Shown in pieces: positions 53,538-64,000 of a DNA stretch of 64,000 nt. Numbering within the stretch: the first letter of the stretch is position 1; the number at the start of each line of letters is the position of its first letter. Source of the stretch: Phallusia mammillata (taxonomy: Eukaryota > Chordata > Ascidiacea > Phlebobranchia > Ascidiidae). The position numbers and the translations under genes were made by a program. The notes under the pieces were generated by a model. The model ran no database searches and was not told where the DNA came from. It was given only the letters and a program-made list of their open reading frames with translations. The DNA is taken from the NCBI GenBank assembly GCA_003260075.1, contig QLIY01000140.1:124258-188257 (forward strand). The letters run 5' to 3'.

Positions 53538-54441
53538 CAAACACAACTATTAACCATTCAAAGAACTGCTGACATCCCCTACATATTGTACAATAGAGGT
53601 GAAGAATTTTAAACATTCATTAGAATTTGCAACCACCGGTCTTAATCTGTTATAATAGAAAAATACCTAGAAATTTATGGAAACCAAATCATACTACAAC
53701 TTTGACAAAAAACATCAATACTAATTTTACCAAACTACTACTCAACAATTATTAGAATATGCCAAAGAACATTCAAAACATTTAACATGCATTAGTTTTG
53801 TCACCAGAACTAAGAAAAGTATTAAACATTCTGAAAAGAAGTATTATACATTCTGATGCTGTATATGGCTGCAAAGAAAATGCTACACTACAAAAAAACA
53901 TGGCAACAAGCAAGCACAAATTATCAATAGGCAAATTGAGTTTATAGTGTGTGAATGCTGCTTTGAATGCGGATTGGATTTATGCAACTAAATCAGCTGC
54001 TCAAAAAACAACCCAAATGTTGGGCAATGCCGCTTATGTACAGATTTATTTCATCGTGTTGAGAGTATTGTACACCTCAAAGTCAGACAAAGACAGAATT
54101 TTAAACATCATCAATAAGGTTTAAAAAATTTTCTTAAGTGTTATAACTACAAGGTATACAAGATAAATGGTTTTTTAGTACTTGTTTTCAGATTCCATTG
54201 CAAAGAACCGATTTATTTTTTACTATAACTTGTGGAACAGGGATGCACAACACGGAATCCATGGGCCAAATTTGGCCTTCCATTGATCAAAAATGGCATA
54301 TGCAACGTGTGTTTAGTAACTATAACATGCTAAAAATTTATGGCCTTTTATGAAATGCATCTATTCTTCTTGAACACGGATATATCAATTAGTTACTTAA
54401 AATATTACAAGCAATTAGTTGAACATGGTGCAGGACTAGAC

Positions 54442-54725
54442 CAGTGGTTCTCAACCTTTTATAGATCGTGCCCCCTTCAATTATCCTTGACAACCAGTGG
54501 CCCCCCTTAAGACATAACCCTCAGGTCCTGTGCCAACTGACAACGTTAGATATATTAAGACATAGGCCCTGTGCACCTTAACACGGACAGCACCTATGTT
54601 AAACGATATTATATGGCCATGAAATTAGGTGAAATGCCGAATCACTAAAATAGGTTAGGCTTAAAATCTCTTGGTGAGTGTTTCTAGTGACCCTGGGGAG
54701 CTGAGGGCCCGGCCTTGAACCACTG
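54442..54725. mobile_element. hAT-like MITE, CAGTGGTTCTCAACC family
   Basis: Length 284 bp. Starts cagtggttctcaacc and ends ...ccttgaaccactg. Perfect 8-bp target duplication gactagac (54,434-54,441 and 54,726-54,733). Confidence 0.92.
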
Positions 54726-55310
54726 GACTAGACTATACAATAAATTTTGGCCCGGCGATGTTATTTGAGTTGTGCACCCCTGCTGTAAGGGTAAACCAAT
54801 AATGGTTTTGACATAACAGTCACAATTATAAAAGTAATTTACATTTAGATAGAGTTTCTAAGGAGTTGGATTGTGAAACCAGACAATTTCCCTGAACTTT
54901 TACCTGGCTAGCGTACAGTGTGTGGAGTATAGCAACAAGCACAGTGCTATGTTGGTGTCAGAATCATGGGTGTGAACTGTTTACAGACCCAGCGATCAAG
55001 CATTTGTGCATAGGAGCTAATGAAGCCTAATTTACAGCCAGTTTTGAACTTCAGTGACTGCTATTTCTACATGCAAAGAACGTGGCATAGAAAATTTGTC
55101 AGCAAACAAGGTCTTTGTGAGTGAAACTTTATACAAAACTGAAAATGGTTGGTGGTGGCCAGCAAAAAATTGCACCACAAAATTTCTGACTAGGAAATGT
55201 AAGGTTTTTAAAAATTATCTAGAACTCTCCAACATGACTGTCTCATTCAGTAAAGGACCAAAATTTTTAACTATCGTTTTCTATTAAAAAATGAAAGGTT
55301 TTTTAACACA

Positions 55311-55523
55311 TCAAACTGGCATGACCGTGTCAATCCATTTAGTGAAGTTTTGTTTTTGAACATACACAACTACATATTACACATGTAAACCTAAAGTTTT
55401 TGAAATCAATATTGGGGGGGGGGATTTAAACTGGCATGACCGTGTCAATCCATTTAGTAAAGTCTTGTTTTTGAACAACTACATATTACACATGTAAACC
55501 TAAAGTTTTTGAAATCAATATTC
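55311..55523 (+). repeat. Poly-G junction 19 with about 100-bp direct copies
   Basis: Ten G at 55,414-55,423 separate 55,311-55,413 from 55,424-55,523. The right copy lacks several bases ('catacac'). Confidence 0.87.
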
Positions 55524-55731
55524 AACATCGGTTCAACAATGATGCCAAAAAATGTAGGCACTTGAAAAACATTCGTTCTCCAACCAAATTGATCACAGTA
55601 ACATCTCTACTGACACCAAGTGTTGAAAGTACACCAAACACTGTGAACTGAATGACAATCATACGTTGTTGTGAACTCCAAATACGTATTTCTGTGCAAA
55701 GCCTGTGTTGCATAGAAGGCCAACTGATATC

Positions 55732-58700
55732 TTACTCACAGGCATAAGGGGCTGGCTCCACCCAAGTAGCCAGACCTTGCGTTGCCATTTCTTGATTTAT
55801 GAGCATCACCTAAACAAAATGGTAGAATGCCATGAAGGATATCAACACATTTTGCCTTGATAAAATGTTTTTTTAATTGGTTTTTAAATCCTGGTAACTT
55901 GTTTCTGGGAATCATTCCCTGTTCTAAATCAGTTGACAATCACTATTTGCTTTTTCTAATTTTAATCCCTTTTATTGGCCTTTGCACACACTGAAGACGC
56001 TTTTTTAGTGAAACATACTGTTTTTTTATCAGATTATCAACCGATTTTAACCTGGAAATAAACTGGTCCCAACTTGTAATAAAAACTTAGTACTTAAGTA
56101 ACTTAAAATTACAGAAACTAGTTTTTGAAGCAATAGTAAAACATGCGGAAAGCACTGCAGTTAACTCAAAACCTGAGTATTAAAACTTTTTACAGCAAAC
56201 ACTTTTGCACAGCTAAACCTGCTGCACTAGTTTTATGAAAAACAGTTATGAGCAGTGGTTCTCAAACTTTTTTATTGTCGGGGCCAAATGGTATTTTTTA
56301 AGTGTGTAGGGAGCCGCAAAAAAACGAAACCTTGAGAAAATCACTAAAGATTATTACTTTGAAAGCTAAGATAGCAATGTTTGGTGGTTTTCTGAGGGCT
56401 GGTGCGAGCCGCAAAGTAAGTAGTTGGGAGCCGCATGCAGCCCCGAGTTTGAGAACCACTGGATAAGAGACTGATTACCATTTGTATTACATGAAAACAC
56501 AACATAAGAATTTTCACGGCTTCAAAAACGACAGCAAAATAAAACACTTTTGTCCTAGGATGGTGTTTGCACAGTGATAAAAGCTCTCAAGTTTAAGCAC
56601 ACACAAAAGTTAGTTAGTGTTTTTTCTACCTTATTAGGAAGGCATTTGAACAAATGTATGCGAGGATGTCCATCACTTCGATAACCAGTAACCCTAGCTT
56701 GGAAACGGCCATCTTGTAACAATTCCTGCAACTTTTTGACAGAATCTTCACAAAATTTGTTGTCTACAAATAGGGTAACTCATTAGTGGAAAATATGTGT
56801 AAAAAATCAGTTTTTGACCACAAGACAGTTTAAGCTACACAGCAAGCTTACCTTTAGGTGGAGAAATATTATCCATATAACATTCAGTTGCTTGAAACGG
56901 CAAGGTTACAAAATCAGCACTGAAAAAAATGAATGTATGTATTAGCTAAACTGAGCAATGACATGGGGACAAAACCAAATGCATTACCGAATTTGCTTTA
57001 GTGCTTTTACAGTGACTGTAGCATAACCCCCATAATCCATAAATCTTATAGTAACTTCCTCAGTTTCTTCAAAAAACTGCACAATCTGAGCACGATACCA
57101 AACGCCTTGCTGTTGAACGGCGCATATCAAACCAACTAGGGGGGGGGGGGAGTAACTCATTGGTGGAAATATGTGTAAAAAATCAATTTTTGACCACAAG
57201 ACAGTTTAAGCTACACAGCAAGCTTACCTTTAGGTGGAGAAATATTATCCATATAACATTCAGTTGCTTGAAACGGCAAGGTTACAAAATCAGCACTGAA
57301 AAAAATGAATGTATGTATTAGCTAAACTGAGCAATGACATGGGGACAAAACCAAATGCATTACCGAATTTGCTTTAGTGCTTTTACAGTGACTGTAGCAT
57401 AACCCCCATAATCCATAAATCTTATAGTAACTTCCTCAGTTTCTTCAAAAAACTGCACAATCTGAGCACGATACCAAACGCCTTGCTGTTGAACGGCGCA
57501 TATCAAACCAACTATACAAAAAACAAAGGCATGTGTTACAACAAATAAAGGAAATTATAGGATTGCATACCTTGTGTGAAACAAAAAATCTTAAACCAGG
57601 ATATAGCGACAGAAGTTAAAAATCAAGAGGTATAATTGCAAAAGGTAGTTATACAGGAAAATGTTGTAACTTATTGTGAATATTAAACCTAGATTATTGT
57701 GTCTTGTTTGCTTGTCACTGTAAAAAACATAGTTTACAATTGATAAAACTTGTTACATGCTGTAAAACAAACATCAAGTAGTGTAGTAGATAAGCCATAC
57801 TACATTCAAACAAACTGGGCCACAAGCAAACATTTATAGCCACAAAAGTGCTATGTATGATAAACTAGTGGTAAATATGGAAACAAGGGTGTTTGCAAAA
57901 AAATAGGATACCTTGAACTGGATGTGGCACATCTGGTGTGGAAGGTTCAGAGTAACACATTGACATTGCCCTTTCCAAGTTAGCCAGTGAATGAAAAGTG
58001 GGATGTGTGAACTGCTGCACGAACACACAATCTACGTCGGCTATTGCAGACACCAGCACTTCAATGGTGACACCGTCAGGAAGGCGCAACTGGAAAACAA
58101 TAAATGGCCTTTAGATGCACTTTTCCGTAGTTAAGGCACTTAACATATAATTTGAAGGTAAACAGAAAAATGATACACTTTTTATTTGTTTGCAAGCCTT
58201 GGTCTGTAACAAAACCTGTGTCATGTAACATCAAATTAATTGATTTTAAAGGAAGTCAAGGACTGAAGCATCCTGTGATAGAGCAAAATCCCCCAACTCT
58301 TACATGCAGAATGCACGTGCAGCACAAGCAGAAATCAGTCATGTCATGCTAACAACATATACATAGGGTAAAGGCAATAAGAGATAAAATTACACACTGA
58401 TAGTAACAATAATGCTTAATGCTTTTCAGGTATATAGATGACAAATAAAACTAAGTTACCTGTGAAATATTAGTGACTGGGTACATCATTGGGGGTGGTG
58501 TATTCAAGGGTGACATTGCTGAAGAGTTGGGTGATGGAATTATCATATCCTTGGTGTCGAAATGATTTAGTGAAATGTCTGTAAACCTTCGCTTTATACG
58601 ACTAACACAGCTCTCTATTTCAGTTTGAGTACCTGCAAAAATAATTGAAATCTACAACTCGCCTTCATATAGGGTGTTAACAGGAACATATCAATTGCAT

Positions 58701-60467
58701 GGTTATTAAGAAATCCAGTAAAACACATGGAATATGTACTAAAAAAGGAACAAACTTCTTTAAGAAACAGGTTTCTAGCTACTTACCACAAATTTGTAAC
58801 ACTTGTATATCATCTCTCATTGGTGCTTCATGCACATAAACATCAGCACCAGAATCCTGTTTCAACTGTTTTATATTTCTGCCCTGTTTTCCAATTAGTA
58901 AGCCTACTCTTTCCTGCAAAGAAAATCATACATTTTTTTTAGGAATTACCTTCAGCAAAATGTGTACACAAACACATGCATATACTTACTGAAGGAAACT
59001 CCACAAACACCTCAATGCTATCATTGGTTTCCAGTGTATTGCCATCCAGGGAGTGCAATGCGTGCGGTCGCATAGACTTTTTGCTTTTTGTGCTACTCTC
59101 ATCACTGGTTTCTTCCCCAGACTCACACTACAAATCAGTCAAGAGTATTAATTATAAATCAGCACACCAGGTTATGTTTTTTCCCTAGTTTTTGCTTGGC
59201 TCTAGCAATATGTAAAAACCGAGACATAACCTTTGCATGGGCAAACATGCAAATAATGATATTTGTCAAATGCTATCAGGCAAATGCCACGGCTTGATTA
59301 CTTTCATGATCTTATTAGCTAACAATGATATGCCTCAATCAAAAAAAACTTCAATCGTTCCCTGAAGGTGCAATAATTTAAGAAAATATTTTTTGACTTG
59401 CTACACAAAGACTTGCTGCTTACATTGCTGTTGGTGTGCCACCCGTTTGTGCAGACTTCCTTGCCCGTGTTCACTGTTTCAACTTTGTAGCATTCACATC
59501 CACTGTCTTCGGACCCATTTATGTCCATGCTTTCAGCAACTGCTAATACAGGCTTGCTATTATTGTTGTTGTTGGCATTGACATCTACATCTTTTTCACA
59601 GGCACTGTCATCCTCTTCCAAACATAAAGTATCATCTGCATTTTGAGAGTTATCTTCAGAAGACAACGGGGTATCAGAGCTTGAAACTTCTAATTTTTCC
59701 TGCTCTAACTCAATGTCATTTTTCACAGTTGGTTCTATGTAGGCCTCTTTTGAGACAGTTTTATCAGTAGTGATAACATCAGATACCAAATTGGGTTCAG
59801 CAGCATTATCACCCATTTCTGGCTTGCTTATGATACCTTCTGCCTCACACTGTATCTCAAGACTTTCTGGAGTTTTTGAAATAGCGCCCTGGGACACTTC
59901 ACAGCTGTCTTCTGGAGTGACTCTTGGACTGCTGTTTGTATTTAACAAACATTGTTCAGTCTCAGAATATTCCACAGCCACAGTTCGTTCCAGGTCTTTA
60001 TCTTCATCACTTTTTAAGTCAGGACTGTCAACAACCTTATTGTCAAATAAAGTCACAGTTTTAAAGTCTTCAACTAATTTTGCATCATTGTCTTGATTTG
60101 GTTTCACATTGTCAATAGTTTGCTCCTGTGCCAAAGTGGTTTTAGAAAACGCCGCAATATCAGAAGTTTCTAAACTGATATTTTCTTCTGGTGAACCGAT
60201 TTCATCAAATTCTGTCTCTGCTTCAGACATTGCCGACAAAAGTCCTGGATTAGACACTTCCCTATGCAGGTCATCATCCAACAGCAAACTGTCATTCTCT
60301 ACAGTTTCGTCCTCCGTGGCTTTGATCAAACCCTCTGATTTTTTCTTTTCTGTGCCTTTATCTTTCGATGATGATGATGATTTTTTGTAGATTAACCAAC
60401 ACACAAGCAATGCCACCGGAATGGTGGTTGCAGTGATTATCAGGTGTGACTGTTGCCACTGCTTCAT
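55732..60467 (-). CDS. AKAP1: A-kinase anchor protein 1 (KH and Tudor domains)
   Basis: Nine coding exons on the minus strand, 5' to 3': 60,467-59,424; 59,127-58,990; 58,913-58,787; 58,632-58,460; 58,089-57,912; 57,511-57,364; 57,295-57,228; 56,763-56,630; 55,809-55,732. They give 695 residues (human 903). The N-terminus (MKQWQQSHL, then a hydrophobic segment ending LLVCWLIYKK and a Ser/Lys cluster) looks like a signal anchor for the outer mitochondrial membrane or ER. Residues 45-350 are acidic and disordered. The KH domain (about 390-455) has the GxxG loop GKQG (402-405). The Tudor domain (about 500-660) has VWYRAQIV and FMDYGG. AKAP1 tethers PKA and RNAs at mitochondria. I could not pick out a clear RII-binding amphipathic helix. 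An in-frame ATG 11 codons upstream (60,500) is an alternative start. Exons 6-7 occur twice because of junction 20; I used the copy at 57,228-57,511. Confidence 0.87.
56253..56461. mobile_element. hAT-like MITE, CAGTGGTTCTCAAAC family
   Basis: Length 209 bp in an AKAP1 intron (between exons 8 and 9). Ends cagtggttctcaaac and gtttgagaaccactg are perfect inverted repeats. Flanks gttatgag and gataagag agree at 6 of 8. Confidence 0.92.
56775..57516 (+). repeat. Poly-G junction 20, 364-bp duplication of AKAP1 Tudor exons
   Basis: Twelve G at 57,139-57,150 separate 56,775-57,138 from 57,153-57,516. Each copy contains AKAP1 exons 6 and 7 (the 56,775 copy stops within the first bases of exon 6, losing its acceptor). 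The copies are almost identical. Confidence 0.92.
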
Positions 60468-60500
60468 GTTGCTTTGGGAGTTGAAAGAAATTAAACACAA

Positions 60501-61339
60501 CTCAGCACAAAACCTATCACTAACATCTTACACAAACATACTTCTTATAGCTGCATTAATCACATTGACCTTTACAAAAATACAAAACAACTTTATTTCT
60601 TGTCATAATCTTAAACAGGCTACAAGCATACTTTTTACGTTTGTACAAAACCTTAAAGTTATGGTCAATTTTCAAGTTAGCCTATTTAACAAGCAACAAT
60701 TTTCACAAAAACACGTAAATGGATGCCATGACAAGAACACGAGGTCTTGTCGGCATTGGAAAATTACGTTAAACACAGGAAACAAACAAAGCGAACAACG
60801 GAAAATTTCAAACAAGCGCAATTTTTTTAGGACTGCCAAAGCGAAAAACTTTACACCACTCATTATTGGGGATGCACAAACAACACACGTGCGAAAACGC
60901 CATGAAAAAGTCGTAAAATTCGTCACGTTTACCGCAAATAGCACGGCAAGGTCATTTGTCGCACCATGTGCGTCCTGCAAAGAAAAAACGGCACGCACTA
61001 GACTGGAACCGTTGTTTGCTGTGAAAAGAAACTTTTGGATCGAACTGGCTCAAGCGTGGCTATTTAATTTATTTTTTAATTTTTTGAGGGGTAGATTTGA
61101 AAAAAAACTAAAATGGAAGCACAATGGCAGTAATTTAGACCAAGAACACGAAAGCAGTAAAATACAAAATTTTTGCTATTAGAAATTTATAAAAAATAAT
61201 CTTTGACAATAATTAGCAAAAAGTCATACAGAAACAATGTGATGCTTGTGACCGAACAATGCAAATATTTTTTGTTCGTTGCCATGTATTTTATCAAGAT
61301 ATAACGTTATGAGAGGAATCTTTCTGTATAAAAATTAAA
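60501..61339. promoter_or_regulatory. Divergent promoter region AKAP1 / PSME3-like gene
   Basis: The two genes are head to head with 839 bases between the upstream AKAP1 ATG and the PSME3-like ATG. No consensus TATA at a plausible distance is evident. A 253-codon plus-strand open frame (60,421-61,182) covers most of it and overlaps AKAP1 exon 1; I do not recognise its product. Confidence 0.55.
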
Positions 61340-62406
61340 ATGGCACAGGAACAAAATTTTAAAGACCGAATATTTTCTGACGCCGAGTCGTTAGTAAAGG
61401 ATTTCTTTCCAAAAAAAATTACAGAGTTTGACGAAATGCTGCTTTGCGAAGATTTCCATTTGGGCAATATCTTCAAACTACGAGAATCAACGGAAAAATC
61501 GCTTCACAGTTTGTCAGTGCGGCCTGAGAGTGGAGAACTGACTTCACAAAACGAGTTTCCATGCAACCAGTTTATAGTGAACCTGGTGGAAAAAATTAAG
61601 CCAGAAATAGTTAATTTAATCGAAGCTGTAAACACCGTGAAAGTTTGGGTGATGCTTCTGATACCGAAAATCGAGGACGGCAATAACTTCGGCGTAGAGG
61701 TGGGCCTTTAAAGCATGTTTTCTTAAGCAGGATTAACCATTTACTTAAAAGTATTGACTTTGTTATAACTCTATCCAGTGGTGGGATTCAAATTTTTTGT
61801 CAGTCAGTTCGCTGATCTCAAAACAACAGTGTTGGGATTCAAATTTACAGTGGTAAAATTCAAATTTTTGTCAGGCCAACGGCTAACCGGTTCGTTGATC
61901 TCATGAAATTTCGTGAGACGGTTCGATAGAAGTGATGCGAACCGGCTGAAAGCACTGATTTTATCCAAAATTAGTGAATAGCAGCTGCATGAACAATTTG
62001 TGTCTTTGTAGTATTTTGCTTTCTTTAGAGCCAATGTTTCAAGTTTTGCTACCGATGGCCTTGTTTTGGGCTTAAAAAAGAAATTAAGATCTAATTTACG
62101 CGGTAGGTGCAAGAAGAGACGCTCAACGAGCTAAAATCAGTCGAGCAAGATTTTGTAGCCAACCAGGAAGAAATTGCCGGTTACTTTCTCGCAAGGGCAA
62201 AAGTGGTCAGTCAACTGATCAAAAGGCCAGGAGTGAAGGACTACTCAAGGTTCCTTGAGGAAGAAGACGAAAAACAGTTCGTTAGCTTGCGACTAATGGT
62301 AGCTGAGCTGAGGAATGCCTGCTCGACCATCCACGATCTTATCAGCAAAAACATCGATAAAATTAAGTCGCCGAGAAGTAACAGCGGCGTTTCGAGTATT
62401 TATTAA
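61340..62406 (+). CDS. PSME3: Proteasome activator PA28-gamma-like subunit (REG-gamma)
   Basis: Two exons, 61,340-61,699 and 62,107-62,406, encode 219 residues (human PSME3 254). The N-terminal helix (MAQEQNFKDRIFSDAESLVKD without gaps in that order), the KITEFDEML segment, VKVWVMLLIPKIEDGNNFGV and the C-terminal half with ARAKVVSQ, KDYSRFLEEEDE, SLRLMVAELRN and KNIDKIKSPR follow the PA28 fold: a four-helix bundle that forms heptameric rings capping the 20S proteasome, with the activation loop around residues 145-165 and the C-terminal tail ending IY docking on the alpha ring. The homologue-specific insert between helices 1 and 2 is shortened and lacks the KKRR-type nuclear signal of human PSME3. 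The intron carries a MITE. The start is the first ATG and matches the family N-terminus. Confidence 0.92.
61776..61957 (-). mobile_element. hAT-like MITE, GTGGGATTCA family, rearranged
   Basis: In the single PSME3-like intron. It starts cagtggtgggattcaaa and ends with reverse-oriented 'gatgcgaaccggctgaaagcactg'. The first part is partly repeated ('gttgggattcaaatt', 'gtggtaaaattcaaatt'), suggesting internal duplication. Target duplication unclear. Confidence 0.8.
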
Positions 62407-62465
62407 AAGCTTTATCTCGTGTTGTGGCTGTATTTACATTTAGGACGTTGGATTGGGGTTATAAA

Positions 62466-62661
62466 CAGGGGCTGTGGAGTTTTTCAGTAAATTTTCTCTC
62501 AATGAAGTCGGAGTCACAGAAATTTTGTAGGACCCTTTGGAGTCGGAGTTGTGGAAACACATATTGGCTGGAGTCCGGAGTAGTTAAAATGCTCTAACTC
62601 CGACTCTAACTACTTTAAAATCAAGCCGGAGTCGGTAAATCGAACTGACTTCACTGTCCTG
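62466..62661. mobile_element. hAT-like MITE, CAGGGGCTGTGGAG family
   Basis: Length 196 bp. Starts caggggctgtggagt and ends ...cactgtcctg. Perfect 8-bp target duplication gttataaa (62,458-62,465 and 62,662-62,669). Interior has repeated 'ggagtcggagt' and 'actccgactc'. Confidence 0.88.
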
Positions 62662-62829
62662 GTTATAAATGACGTTTTCGAAGTCCTCACTAGTGCAATA
62701 CAGCTTAAATCACTAACAGTAAAGTATGAAAGTTAGGAAACGTTTTTTTTTGTGTCCAGCATACATCTGCTTTGAACGTTGAGAATGAATCCTTTTCTGC
62801 TGCCAAATGACACAGACAGTCACATAAAG

Positions 62830-63052
62830 CAGGGGTCGGCAACCTTTTTTGCACTACGGACCGTTTTTGCAAGTGAAATTTTATATGCGGACCGCTCTTA
62901 AAAAAATACAAATATTTAGCAATAAAAACTCTTAAATTAGTTTATCATCCCAGAGATACACGGGCAAATTGTTTTGTAACATTTAACCTGAAAAATTGTA
63001 CGGCCCGGTAACGAACTCCTCGCGGACCGGTACCGGCTGTTGCCGACCACTG
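62830..63052. mobile_element. hAT-like MITE, CAGGGGTCGGCAACC family
   Basis: Length 223 bp. Ends caggggtcggcaacc and ggctgttgccgaccactg. Perfect 8-bp target duplication acataaag (62,822-62,829 and 63,053-63,060). Subterminal 'cggaccg' motifs as in Charlie-type elements. Confidence 0.93.
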
Positions 63053-64000
63053 ACATAAAGTATTGGATAACAAAAACTGCAACTAAACATTACAATTCCA
63101 AATCCGATTTATTTCAATTCTGCGACGCGGCCAATACAAATCTTTTCGACGAGATAAAAACAATGACGTAATGCAACAGGGTTTTGTCTCAAGGGCGCCA
63201 CCAAGCGGGTAACCCACGAATGAAATTTGTAGGTAATGCGCCGACGGTGGTAAAAACCTAAGTTTAACTTTGCAACATGGAGCAACGCTATGTCTCTTTT
63301 CGCGCAAATAGTGAGTCTTAAGGCCAATTTAGACGTGAAAAGGCCTATTAGAAAAGAACATAGATAACACTGGACACCTACACATGCATTTAGTATTTTG
63401 ACGGCACGCAGAGGCGAACAAAATGGCAACATTAACGTTACCTTTTTTGGATCATGCACGGCAAATGATACTTGGCGTCAATTTTGAGCCGTTTGTAAAT
63501 ACTTTTTAGCAAAACAGAGCTACGCAACAATCTCATGGATATTTGGCGAAGAAATAAAACGAGGGAATATGTACACTGACTGGCTTATGTGCAACGCTGT
63601 AACGAAAATTGTGTACCAGTTTTAAACAGGGATTTGGCATGTGTGGGTTTAATAAGCTTTCTGGGACAATTTATGGAGAAAACTCGATAATCAAACTTGC
63701 ATGAACAATTTTAAAAAGTAAAGCGTCATTTCGCTTCGCATCAAATTTAGGTAACAATCGAACACTTTGACACAAAAAAGCCTTTTCAGTTAATTTATTA
63801 GTCCCCAGAAAGAACTTAAAAAACGAATACTTTTTCGGTACAACAAATCTATGACAGTTTTAAGGATAAGCAGTGCGAAGCATTGTACAGACAAAGCATG
63901 CAGTGTTTTTAGGTGTTTAGCGGATGCCTTTAGGCGAAAAACACACTCCCCAGTAAGGCGGTAAAAATTTGGCGTGCTTGCGACACCATGCGGCGATACT

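Larger units (their letters stand above)
50795..55731. other. Intergenic or 3' UTR between convergent ULK and AKAP1
   Basis: No coding exon is recognised on either strand. Much of 52,940-55,731 may be the 3' UTR of AKAP1 (an AATAAA on the minus strand lies near 52,988, in 'tttttattaatt'). It holds two MITEs, a tRNA-like relic and junctions 18 and 19. Confidence 0.5.
62407..64000. other. Downstream of PSME3-like gene, no recognised gene
   Basis: Contains two MITEs. Open frames of 68-116 codons on the minus strand (62,705-63,459) overlap transposon sequence or lack motifs. Nothing is recognised to the window end. Confidence 0.5.

Noticed and set aside
59393-60390. Plus-strand Ser-rich frames opposite AKAP1 exon 1
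   Set aside because: They are shadows of the acidic AKAP1 coding sequence on the minus strand.
61323-61332. TATA-like 'tgtataaaaa' as promoter of the PSME3-like gene
   Set aside because: It is only 7-16 bases before the start codon, too close to leave a normal leader.
62705-63459. Minus-strand frames downstream of the PSME3-like gene
   Set aside because: They overlap MITE sequence or each other and show no motif.

Overview
The window is animal nuclear DNA: AT-rich, with short introns (mostly 100-2,000 bases) that have GT..AG borders. The gene set is RPH3A, ULK1/2, AKAP1, LRRC58, RCN2 and a PA28-gamma homologue. The compact genes, and the few-percent divergence between what look like two allelic copies of many short stretches, fit a highly heterozygous ascidian such as Ciona. 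The species is an inference; the sequence does not name it.

Layout. 1-7,100: no gene; a divergent tandem repeat with a period of about 2.1 kb. 7,889-9,870 (+): an unrecognised 259-residue single-pass glycoprotein. 10,715-11,844 (+): an ER CREC protein, closest to reticulocalbin-2. 12,372-15,570 (+): an LRRC58 orthologue of 372 residues. 16,491-33,645 (+): rabphilin-3A in 16 coding exons, 687 residues. 33,646-37,840: no recognised gene. 37,841-50,552 (+): ULK1/2 autophagy kinase in 23 coding exons, 954 residues. 55,732-60,467 (-): AKAP1 with an N-terminal membrane anchor, KH and Tudor domains, 695 residues. 61,340-62,406 (+): PSME3-like proteasome activator, 219 residues, divergent from AKAP1. 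I assembled the exon chains by hand by matching splice-site phase; every chain closes in frame.

Two features besides the genes dominate. First, 21 runs of 10-12 C (or G) separate two near-identical direct copies of the flanking sequence in almost every case. Three single-N sites occur as well, two of them between direct copies. I read these as failed joins between allelic contig ends, not biology; they duplicate parts of LRRC58, RPH3A, ULK and AKAP1 exons. All runs up to 41.6 kb are C and all from 48.2 kb on are G, which suggests the scaffold flips contig orientation between them. Second, at least 14 short non-autonomous hAT-type DNA transposons lie in introns and intergenic DNA, several with perfect 8-bp target duplications and one pair nested.

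The genes are unrelated in pathway: vesicle priming (RPH3A), autophagy initiation (ULK), mitochondrial-surface scaffolding (AKAP1), ER calcium binding (RCN2), a candidate ubiquitin-ligase adaptor (LRRC58) and proteasome activation (PSME3). I see no operon and no convincing new multi-gene system. The best candidate for something undescribed is the glycoprotein at 7.9-9.9 kb.
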